DNA of 7,859 nucleotides from Candidatus Komeilibacteria bacterium (lineage in GTDB: Bacteria; Patescibacteriota; Patescibacteriia; UBA1558; S5-K13). The translations under genes were made by a program, and so were the position numbers. Positions within the stretch are counted from its first letter, which is position 1, and every line of letters begins with the position of its first letter. The notes under the pieces are model-generated. The model was given only the letters and a program-made list of their open reading frames with translations, searched no databases and was not told where the DNA came from. Location: NCBI GenBank assembly GCA_030591905.1, contig JAUVAE010000026.1, forward strand, positions 1 through 7,859, written 5' to 3'. This document shows positions 1-6,137 of the stretch, piece by piece.

Positions 1-867
1 ATTTAGTTTTTGGCTACTTATTTTTTCAAAAGTATTAATAATTTCCATTACTGAAGTTCCTTGTCCTGTGCCAATATTAAAAATCTCATAAGCATTTTTA
101 TTATTCTTATCAATCAATCTTTCTAAGGCAGCAATATGAGCTTGAGCTAAATCAACAACATGAATATAATCTCGAATACAAGTTCCATCAGGAGTATCAT
201 AGTCATTTCCGAAGATTTTTAATTCCTTTCTTTTACCTATAGCAGTTTGAGTTACAAAAGGAATTAAATTTTCTGGAATACCACTTGGTAATTCTCCAAT
301 TAAAGCTGAATCATGGGCGCCAATAACATTAAAATAACGTAAAGTAATTGCTGAAAAATTATTTTTTACTTCAGTAACACCTTTAATTATTTTTTCACCA
401 ATGATTTTGGTATCACCATAAGGACTCTCTGGTTTTTTAATTGGAGCTTTTTCAGTAATTGGAAACTTTTCAACATCTCCATAAACACTGGCACTAGAGG
501 AAAAAACCAAATTTGATAGATTATGTTTAGACATTAAGTCTAAAAGGTTTGTTAAAGAATTGAGATTGTTTTGATAATATTTAGCAGGATTTTGAATTGA
601 TTCTCCGACTGCTTTAAGAGCAGCAAAATGAATAACAGCATCAAAGTCATTATTATTTTCAAAATATTTAGCCAATTCTTGATAGTTACAAAGATCTAAT
701 TTAGTAAATTTAGGCTTTTGTCCAGTAATTTTTTCAATTTGATCTAATGTTTCTATTTGAGAATTAGATAAATTATCGATTATAAAAACATCAAAACCTT
801 TATTCTGTAGTTCTACTATAGTATGTGATCCAATATAACCAGTTCCACCAGTTACTAATATATTCAT
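1..867 (-). CDS. galE: UDP-glucose 4-epimerase, C-terminus cut by window edge
   Basis: Cytoplasmic NAD-dependent enzyme that interconverts UDP-glucose and UDP-galactose (or the N-acetyl forms), supplying sugars for surface glycans. I translated 289 residues from the ATG at 867 without a stop to base 1. The extended short-chain dehydrogenase hallmarks are all there: Rossmann glycine motif GGTGYIG at residues 7-13, IIDNLSN at 29-35, HFAALKAVGES at 80-90, SSSASVYG at 123-130 with the catalytic Ser, the YxxxK pair Y150/K154 in SPYGDTK, the GalE-type RYFNVIGAH at 177-185, and IRDYIHVVDLAQAH at 231-244. GalE proteins are usually about 330 residues, so roughly 40-45 residues lie beyond the window. 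The start fits because the Rossmann strand begins at residue 2. Upstream, an AGGG 12-15 bases before the ATG is a poor ribosome site. UDP-glucose versus UDP-GlcNAc preference cannot be told from this sequence. Confidence 0.93.
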   Translation of the reverse strand, partial: MNILVTGGTGYIGSHTIVELQNKGFDVFIIDNLSNSQIETLDQIEKITGQKPKFTKLDLCNYQELAKYFENNNDFDAVIHFAALKAVGESIQNPAKYYQNNLNSLTNLLDLMSKHNLSNLVFSSSASVYGDVEKFPITEKAPIKKPESPYGDTKIIGEKIIKGVTEVKNNFSAITLRYFNVIGAHDSALIGELPSGIPENLIPFVTQTAIGKRKELKIFGNDYDTPDGTCIRDYIHVVDLAQAHIAALERLIDKNNKNAYEIFNIGTGQGTSVMEIINTFEKISSQKLN

Positions 868-1029
868 ATGATTATTTTTACCCTATTAAATAAGATTTAT
901 ATCATTACTCTTTTAAGAGATTGGCAAATTAAATCTTAATTTTAAATTTATTAAATCCCCTATAAAATCCTTTTTCTTATTTATATATAAAACATAGTTA
1001 TGATACATATAAATTAGATTTAAAATTAT
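868..1029. other. Intergenic spacer between metK and galE
   Basis: AT-rich spacer of 162 bp. I found no open reading frame worth calling, no RNA gene, and no GC-rich hairpin with a T-run that would end metK transcription. The only structures seen are a short CTCTT/AAGAG inverted repeat at 908-919 with a 2-nt loop, the AT palindrome TTTATATATAAA near 979-990, and the possible galE promoter. Confidence 0.6.
896..927 (-). promoter_or_regulatory. Possible extended -10 promoter for galE
   Basis: Read on the minus strand, TGA-TATAAA (904-896) matches an extended -10 element (TGn followed by TATAAT with one mismatch). TTGCCA at 927-922 matches 5 of 6 bases of the -35 consensus, but the spacer is 20 bp, longer than the usual 17. 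Transcription would start near 889 and leave a leader of about 22 nt before the galE ATG. AT-rich DNA produces such matches by chance, so this is only moderately supported. Confidence 0.35.
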
Positions 1030-2190
1030 TTAACAGGGTGAATATTTTTTTAATTCTTCTACTTTGTTTAATTTTTCCCAAGGTAAATCTAAATCATTTC
1101 GTCCAAAATGTCCGTAGCTGGCTGTTTGAGTATAAATAGGTTTTAATAAATCTAAATTTTTTATTATTCCAGCGGGCCTGAAGTCAAAATGTTCTCTAAC
1201 TATTTTTTCTAATTCTTCATCTGATAATTTACTAGTTTTAAAAGAATTTACCATAATAGATAGCGGTTCTGGATAACCAATAGCATAAGATACCTCAATT
1301 TCTATTTTTTTAGCTAAGCCAGCTGCCACTAAATTTTTAGCAACATATCTAGCCATGTAGGCTCCACTTCTATCTTGTTTATTAGGACTTTTTCCAGAAA
1401 AACATCCTCCACCATGTCGACCCATTCCACCATAAGTATCTACAATGATTTTGCGACCAGTTAAACCAGTGTCAGCCGCTGGTCCTCCTTTAACAAATTT
1501 TCCAGTTTCATTAATTAAGATTTTAACATTTTCATTAAAGTATTCTCCTAAAACTGGTTTAATTACTTCTTTAGTAATATCTTTTCTTAAGTTTTCTAAT
1601 TTAATACTTTCATCATGTTGAGCAGCAACTACTACTGTGTTTACAGCAATGGGTTTATCGTCTTGATATTCAACTGTAACTTGTGATTTACCATCCGGTC
1701 GAAGATATTTTAGAGTATTATTTTTTCTGACTTCAGCCAACTTCTTAGTTAATTTATGGGCTAAGGTTATTGGTAAAGGCATGAATTCCGGTGTTTCATC
1801 GCAGGCATAACCAAACATCATTCCTTGATCTCCAGCACCCATAGCCTTATGTTCACCTTTACTAATATCTTCTCCTTGAGCGATATCAGTGGATTGTTCA
1901 TCAATAGCTGTTAAAACAGCACAGGATTCATAATCTATTCCATAAGCTGGATTATTGTAACCGATTTTTTTCAATATTTCTCGAACTATTTTGGAAATAT
2001 CAACATAAGTGGAAGTACTTATTTCACCGCCCACAACAATCAGACCAGTAGTTGCAAAACATTCACAACAACAATGACCATGAGGATCATCTTTTAAAAT
2101 TGTATCTAAAACGCTATCACTTATTTGGTCACATATTTTATCAGGATGACCCTCGGTGACTGATTCAGATGTAAAAAAGTATTTATTCAT
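1030..2190 (-). CDS. metK: S-adenosylmethionine synthase
   Basis: Condenses ATP with L-methionine to give S-adenosylmethionine, the cell's main methyl donor; a cytoplasmic enzyme, normally tetrameric. The 386 residues match the usual 380-400 and cover all three domains. Visible motifs: GHPDK at 14-18 (ATP and Mg binding), GAGDQGMMFGYACDE at 118-132, RPDGKSQ at 164-170, GLTGRK at 242-247, and the phosphate-binding GGGCFSGK at 260-267, followed by K271, D273 and R274, which align with the conserved active-site Lys and Asp of the E. coli enzyme. Oddities: residues 39-44 read HCCCEC where most homologues have RVACET-like residues, and the Asp normally after SGK is Ser268. The start at 2190 fits because FFTSESVTEGHPDK is the family N-terminus. 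No Shine-Dalgarno sequence precedes it; the 112-bp upstream gap is a repeat cluster. No SAM riboswitch was recognised. It sits among surface-glycan genes with no obvious functional link. Confidence 0.97.
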   Translation of the reverse strand: MNKYFFTSESVTEGHPDKICDQISDSVLDTILKDDPHGHCCCECFATTGLIVVGGEISTSTYVDISKIVREILKKIGYNNPAYGIDYESCAVLTAIDEQSTDIAQGEDISKGEHKAMGAGDQGMMFGYACDETPEFMPLPITLAHKLTKKLAEVRKNNTLKYLRPDGKSQVTVEYQDDKPIAVNTVVVAAQHDESIKLENLRKDITKEVIKPVLGEYFNENVKILINETGKFVKGGPAADTGLTGRKIIVDTYGGMGRHGGGCFSGKSPNKQDRSGAYMARYVAKNLVAAGLAKKIEIEVSYAIGYPEPLSIMVNSFKTSKLSDEELEKIVREHFDFRPAGIIKNLDLLKPIYTQTASYGHFGRNDLDLPWEKLNKVEELKKYSPC

Positions 2191-2196
2191 ATGTTT

Positions 2197-2238
2197 AGTT
2201 TGTAGTAGGTAGTTTGTAGTAGGTAGTTTGTAGTAGGT
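2197..2238. repeat. Three perfect tandem copies of a 14-bp unit
   Basis: AGTTTGTAGTAGGT occurs three times without change at 2197-2210, 2211-2224 and 2225-2238, followed by a partial copy (AGTTT) from 2239. The array begins 6 bp upstream of the metK start codon, so it would lie in the metK leader if transcription begins further upstream. A 14-bp period does not suit coding sequence. Confidence 0.95.
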
Positions 2239-2272
2239 AGTTTTTGTAATTTAAGTTTTTTCTACAAACTAC
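2223..2272. repeat. Inverted repeat joining the tandem array to a lone opposite copy
   Basis: GTAGTTTGTAG at 2223-2233 is the exact reverse complement of CTACAAACTAC at 2262-2272, separated by 28 nt that include a T-run. The same 11-mer also occurs at 2209-2219, and 10 of its bases recur at 2196-2205, so the single opposite-orientation copy can pair with any of the three tandem units. In a minus-strand transcript this gives alternative hairpins just before the metK start. It lacks the tight GC-rich stem of an intrinsic terminator. Confidence 0.8.
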
Positions 2273-2296
2273 TAACTATTTAACTATTTAACTATT
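2273..2296. repeat. Three perfect tandem copies of an 8-bp unit
   Basis: TAACTATT is repeated exactly three times at 2273-2280, 2281-2288 and 2289-2296, with a degraded continuation (TACT) after it. It directly abuts the inverted copy of the 14-bp unit and ends 6 bp from the stop codon of the decarboxylase-like gene. Together the two arrays and the inverted copy fill most of the 112-bp gap before metK. Confidence 0.9.
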
Positions 2297-2302
2297 TACT
2301 GT

Positions 2303-3421
2303 TTAATTGTTTAAATTTAATTTGTCTGGGGTTAAGGAGCTTTTTTCTCTTTGAATATGTTCAATTGTTTTGCTTAGTCCTTTTTCTAGATTTGTCATTG
2401 GCATCCATCCTAAACTTTCTTTAGCCTTAGTAATATCAGGAATTAATTTTCTTTGAAAATATTTGAATTCATCATGAAAAACAATTTTAGATTTTGAATT
2501 TGTTAATTTAATAATTTTTTCAGCTATTTCTTTAACTAATACTTCATCAGAGCTACCTAAATTTAAGGGTTCAAATATTGGAGTGTCCATGAATTTTAAT
2601 AAGGCATCTATCATATCTTCAATATAGCAAAAGGAAGTTATTTTCTTTTCGTCTCCATTAATGATTAAATCTTTATTTTGCATAGCATTTTTAATAAAAT
2701 CAGGTATTAATCGGCCATCATCAAGCATCATTCTGGGTCCATAGGTTGAAAATATTCTAGCAATACTAATATCTAAGTCGTATTTTTCGTGATAATTAAA
2801 TACCATCATTTCCGCAAATTGCTTCCCTTCATTATAGGCAGATCTTGGTTCTAGATGATCAGTTTTACCAATATAGGATTCTTTGATTTGACCATCAATA
2901 TCCTGAGCATCTCCATATATTGCAGCTGATGATGCAAATAAGAATCTTGATTTGTATTTGACGGCTAATTCTAGAGCATTTTTTAAAGCTATAGAGTTAG
3001 CATCAATTGTTTCTATGGCATATTTATTATAGTCTTTATAAGAGGTCGGACAAGCCATATATATAATGTCTTGGATTCCTTGCCATTCTATATTAAATTT
3101 TTTTAATTCATTTAATTTTTCTAAATCTATCGGCTGACTCATATCATGTTTTAAAAAACTAAAATCAGGAAATTGTAAAAATTGCTGAATATTAGCAGTA
3201 TTACCAGTTATAAAGTTATCAATACATATTACTTTATGTTTTTCTAATAAGCGATCTATAAAGTTAGATCCAATAAATCCGGCCCCACCAATAACTAATA
3301 TATTTTTTTTATCAAAAATTACTTTTTTACCAAAATCTGGTCTAGGATTTTGTTTTTTTAGAGGAGAGACATTATTTGTTTTCAGAGGTTTTGTTTTTTT
3401 TGTAAAGTTAAATATTCCCAT
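2303..3421 (-). CDS. UDP-glucuronate decarboxylase-like NAD-dependent epimerase/dehydratase
   Basis: Extended short-chain dehydrogenase of 372 residues that most resembles the UDP-xylose synthase (UXS) group, which turns UDP-glucuronate into UDP-xylose. Evidence: GGAGFIG at 45-51 for NAD, CIDNFITGN at 66-74, HDMSQPI at 92-98, YMACPTS at 121-127, the YxxxK pair Y196/K200 in RSAYNEGK, RIFSTYGPRM at 222-231, DGRLIPDFI at 235-243, SFCYIEDMIDAL at 263-274, LNLGSSDE at 286-293 and PDITKAKESLGW at 328-339. Two oddities: the UXS motif TSEVYG is here SAAIYG (165-170), so the glutamate proposed to be catalytic is alanine, and a basic 38-residue extension precedes the Rossmann fold. There is no alternative ATG, GTG or TTG start inside that extension and an in-frame TAA lies just upstream, so the start is firm. 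It is probably cotranscribed with the GtrA-like gene 21 bp upstream. The family is sure; true decarboxylase activity is doubtful, and another NDP-sugar epimerase or dehydratase role is possible. Confidence 0.85.
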   Translation of the reverse strand: MGIFNFTKKTKPLKTNNVSPLKKQNPRPDFGKKVIFDKKNILVIGGAGFIGSNFIDRLLEKHKVICIDNFITGNTANIQQFLQFPDFSFLKHDMSQPIDLEKLNELKKFNIEWQGIQDIIYMACPTSYKDYNKYAIETIDANSIALKNALELAVKYKSRFLFASSAAIYGDAQDIDGQIKESYIGKTDHLEPRSAYNEGKQFAEMMVFNYHEKYDLDISIARIFSTYGPRMMLDDGRLIPDFIKNAMQNKDLIINGDEKKITSFCYIEDMIDALLKFMDTPIFEPLNLGSSDEVLVKEIAEKIIKLTNSKSKIVFHDEFKYFQRKLIPDITKAKESLGWMPMTNLEKGLSKTIEHIQREKSSLTPDKLNLNN

Positions 3422-3442
3422 AGATTTGTTAATTTATTTTAA

Positions 3443-3874
3443 TTATATTGTATTTATTTTATCATTTTTATATGAAAATACCATAAATTTATACATTATA
3501 AAATTCCAAATAGCAGCTATGATGGCACCTAGTATTTTTCCATAAACGTCAAACATTTTCAAGTAATGAACACAAATAAATAGAACTGCTCCAGAGATAA
3601 TTAAAGAAAACAGAGTAAATCCTAAGAATTTGATATATTTTATGAATATTTTATTTTTATCTTTATCTTGAAAAGCAAAATTTTTGTTTAAAATAAAGCT
3701 CACTGAATTGGCAATTAAAAAAGCTATAACATGAGCTAAAATATAATAAAAAAATAATTGACGGGTTAAAAGTAAATATATTGACAAATCAACTATAAAA
3801 TTAAATGTTCCAATCAACCCAAATTTAGTTATTTGTATTAATATTGGGTACTTGTTTAATAATTTAAGAATCAT
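3443..3874 (-). CDS. GtrA-like integral membrane protein
   Basis: Small membrane protein of 143 residues, the size of the GtrA family (Pfam PF04138), whose members are implicated in moving undecaprenyl-phosphate-linked sugars across the membrane or in assisting glycosyltransferases. Four hydrophobic segments are visible near residues 14-34, 39-60, 80-102 and 110-133. Family-like features are KFGLIGTFNFIVDL at 17-30 after the N-terminal amphipathic stretch, NSVSFILNKNFAF at 56-68 at the end of the second segment, and WNFIMYKFMVF at 123-133 at the end of the fourth. The ATG lies inside the end of the protease gene (11-bp overlap, different frame), so translation is probably coupled. The next gene, a nucleotide-sugar enzyme, starts 21 bp after its stop. 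The substrate cannot be inferred; assignment rests on size, topology and these motifs. Confidence 0.82.
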   Translation of the reverse strand: MILKLLNKYPILIQITKFGLIGTFNFIVDLSIYLLLTRQLFFYYILAHVIAFLIANSVSFILNKNFAFQDKDKNKIFIKYIKFLGFTLFSLIISGAVLFICVHYLKMFDVYGKILGAIIAAIWNFIMYKFMVFSYKNDKINTI

Positions 3875-6056
3875 TTTTTATAAATTTTGTTAGATAAACG
3901 CCGTTTAAATTATATTCATTATAAGCAAAAAATTGTTTGATAAGATTGCCTTGTAAATCAAATATACGGACATGGGGTCCTCCTCCAGCTCCAGCTGAAG
4001 TTATAATTTCATTTTTATAATCAGAATTTATGTCAGCTATTTCAATACTTACTTCTTTCTGGAAACTTTTTGTATAAGCTAAGAAATTAGAAAGTAATTT
4101 TCCATTTAAATCATAAATAAGTATATAAGGTGAACTATTGTTTTTTGGTGATATTACAATTTCTTCTTTTCGGTCTTTGTTTAAATTACCAGCTTCAATA
4201 TTTAATCCCCCTCTAAAATTTTTATTACCAGCAAAAAATTGGGCTTTTAATCCTCCGTTTTTATCAAATATTCTAATATGAGGACCCCCATTCCCAGCTG
4301 GGGCAGTAATTATTTCATTTCTATGATCTCCATCAACATCACCAATAGTTACTGAAACACCTCCTTTAAATTTTTCGTCATAGACTAAAAAATTATGAAG
4401 TAATTTTCCTTTACTATCATATATATAAACCCGAGGTTCAGTGTTGGCCGGAGCTCCGATGATGATTTTTTCTCTTTTATTATTATATATATCACCAACT
4501 TCTAAACTTATAACAGTTTTAAAATCAAGATCGAAACTATTAATTAATTCCAGTTCTTTGTTATAAATGTTAATTTTAGTTCCTTGCCAATTAGTTTTAG
4601 AAATTATTATTTCTTGCTGGTTATCATCGTTTAAGTCCCCTGATGCTATTTGATAAGCATAATTGTAATAATCTTTATCTAAATTTTTAAGATCAATTTG
4701 GCCAGTTTTTTGGTCAAAAAATTTAATGTCAGGATTAATTCCTTTGGTTGGAATAGTGATTAATGACATGCTTCGAGTTTTTTTCAACCTTCTAGCAGCC
4801 AATAGAGTTTCATTTATGTTTAATAATCCTGCACCTATTTTTTCTCTTTTAGCAAAGTTTTTAAATGAAATATCACTAGCATTTTCTTTTATTAATCTGT
4901 ATATTTCTTCAATAGTAAAATTAGGATCTATTTTTTTAATTAAAGCTATTGTTCCTGAGATTAGCGGTGCTGCAAAAGATGTTCCTGACCACGAGTCTCC
5001 ATAAGCATTTTTAAAGTCTCTTAATCCTGGTTGATAAACTTGAGTACTATAAAAATTTTCTCCAGGAGCCATAATATCTATACAGTTTTTACTAAAATTA
5101 GAAAAATTTGATATTTTATTATTAGCATCTACTGATCCAACTCCCAAAACCATGTTTTTATCAAAATCATAACAGATTGGATATCTTATTTGTTTATCTA
5201 AGTCAATTCCGAAGCTTATTTCATTACCAGCAGCAGCTACTACTGCTACCCCAGCCTGATAAGCTCTTTGAATAGATCCTCCCAAAATAGGATCACTCTT
5301 ACTGCCCACAAAACTTAAATTTATAACATCAGCGCCATTTTTAACAGCATAATCTATAGCTCGAGCAACATTATAAGTATTTCCTTGTCCTTGACTATCT
5401 ATAGCTCTTAAAGACATTATCTTTGCTTTCCAAGCAATACCAGCTATTCCTTGACCATTATTAGCAACTCCGGCAGCTATTCCAGCTACAACCGTAGCAT
5501 GATTCACGGCATACTTTTGATATCCGCTACCTATTTTTACATTATTATCTGCTGTATTATTAACAAAATCCCAGCCATAGATATCATCTGTATAACCATT
5601 AAAATCATCATCAATTTCATTGTCATTGATTTCGTCTTCGTTTATCCAGAAATTACTTTTTAAATCAGGATGGTCTAATTGAACGCCAGTGTCAACGATA
5701 GCAATAATCACATCTTCTGCTTCTCGAGCCCAAGTCCAAGCGGAATCTGCTTGAACCTGTTTAAGGTAAGTTTGTAATTTTAAATCTGGATCATTAGGTA
5801 GGGCGGAAATTGTGTATTCATTATTTTCACTAACTGTTTCAATCTCATCATATTTTTGATAATCATTTTTAATTTCATCAAGGTCAACGGAATTATCAAA
5901 TTTGAAAAGTAATAATTGACCAGTTTTTAATCTGAGAACTAGTTCTTGATTTTCATTATTTTCAGCTATAGCATTATTGAACACAAAAACAACAGCAATT
6001 AATATAAATGCTGACACTAAAAATGTCTGGATTGTTCTTTTCAAAACCAGTTTCAT
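3864..6056 (-). CDS. Secreted subtilisin-like serine protease (S8) with C-terminal FG-GAP repeats
   Basis: Exported endopeptidase of 730 residues. Order of parts: signal peptide at 1-31 (basic KLVLKR, hydrophobic core, likely cleavage after AIA); a propeptide-like stretch at about 37-105; the S8 catalytic domain at about 106-420; and five repeats of about 51 residues at 468-719. The triad is D122 (AIVDTG), H186 (NHATVVAG) and S360 (SGTSFAAP), with oxyanion Asn278 in AAAGNE. An acidic loop, DDDFNGYTDD at 149-158, is of the sort that binds calcium. The His motif is HAT instead of the usual HGT. The repeats follow the scheme G-D-x-x-x-D-x-x-x-E-I-I, then G-G-P-H-[VI]-R-I-F-D, as in FG-GAP/VCBS beta-propeller blades. 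There is no LPXTG motif or C-terminal membrane helix, so anchoring, if any, is non-covalent. A good promoter lies 7 bp before the ATG, implying a leaderless mRNA. It is first gene of a likely operon with the GtrA-like gene. Its protein target is unknown. Confidence 0.95.
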   Translation of the reverse strand: MKLVLKRTIQTFLVSAFILIAVVFVFNNAIAENNENQELVLRLKTGQLLLFKFDNSVDLDEIKNDYQKYDEIETVSENNEYTISALPNDPDLKLQTYLKQVQADSAWTWAREAEDVIIAIVDTGVQLDHPDLKSNFWINEDEINDNEIDDDFNGYTDDIYGWDFVNNTADNNVKIGSGYQKYAVNHATVVAGIAAGVANNGQGIAGIAWKAKIMSLRAIDSQGQGNTYNVARAIDYAVKNGADVINLSFVGSKSDPILGGSIQRAYQAGVAVVAAAGNEISFGIDLDKQIRYPICYDFDKNMVLGVGSVDANNKISNFSNFSKNCIDIMAPGENFYSTQVYQPGLRDFKNAYGDSWSGTSFAAPLISGTIALIKKIDPNFTIEEIYRLIKENASDISFKNFAKREKIGAGLLNINETLLAARRLKKTRSMSLITIPTKGINPDIKFFDQKTGQIDLKNLDKDYYNYAYQIASGDLNDDNQQEIIISKTNWQGTKINIYNKELELINSFDLDFKTVISLEVGDIYNNKREKIIIGAPANTEPRVYIYDSKGKLLHNFLVYDEKFKGGVSVTIGDVDGDHRNEIITAPAGNGGPHIRIFDKNGGLKAQFFAGNKNFRGGLNIEAGNLNKDRKEEIVISPKNNSSPYILIYDLNGKLLSNFLAYTKSFQKEVSIEIADINSDYKNEIITSAGAGGGPHVRIFDLQGNLIKQFFAYNEYNLNGVYLTKFIKNDS

Positions 6057-6063
6057 ATTTTCA

Positions 6064-6092
6064 ATTATACGCTATTTAAAAGCATAAAGCAA
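6064..6092 (-). promoter_or_regulatory. Sigma-70-type promoter of the protease operon, leaderless
   Basis: On the minus strand, TTGCTT (6092-6087) and a perfect TATAAT (6069-6064) are separated by the optimal 17 bp. Only 7 bases (TGAAAAT) stand between the -10 box and the ATG at 6056, so RNA would begin at about the A of the start codon. The -35 box directly follows the T-run of the preceding terminator. Confidence 0.75.
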
Positions 6093-6117
6093 AAATCTAG
6101 CCTTATAAAAGCTAGAT
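6091..6117 (-). terminator. Intrinsic terminator of the flippase gene
   Basis: Read on the minus strand, ATCTAGC (6117-6111), a 9-nt loop, and GCTAGAT (6101-6095) form a perfect 7-bp stem followed by TTTT. It lies 20 bp after the flippase stop codon and just before the protease promoter, insulating the two transcription units. The T-run is short and the stem AT-containing, so termination may be partial. Confidence 0.75.
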
Positions 6118-6137
6118 AATTTATCAACAGTTTATTT

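Noticed and set aside
2197..2296. CRISPR array
   Set aside because: The units are 14 and 8 bp and directly abutting, with no spacers between copies and no cas gene nearby.
2191..2302. SAM riboswitch before metK
   Set aside because: The gap is made of short AT-rich direct and inverted repeats; none of the conserved cores or multi-stem layout of a SAM riboswitch class is visible.
3442..3447. TATAAT box as a promoter for the UXS-like gene
   Set aside because: It overlaps the stop codon of the GtrA-like gene, and no acceptable -35 lies 16-18 bp upstream (TAAAAA); likely chance in AT-rich DNA within an operon.
3864..3900. Sortase or other C-terminal anchoring signal on the subtilase
   Set aside because: The end reads YLTKFIKNDS, with no LPXTG-like motif, hydrophobic segment or PEP-CTERM pattern.
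4726..5004. Plus-strand open frame of 92 codons
   Set aside because: It lies wholly opposite the subtilase gene, whose catalytic Ser region it mirrors; no domain, promoter or start signal.
5451..5663. Plus-strand open frame of 70 codons
   Set aside because: Antisense shadow of the subtilase catalytic domain; its Ile-rich product is what the complement of an AT-rich gene gives.
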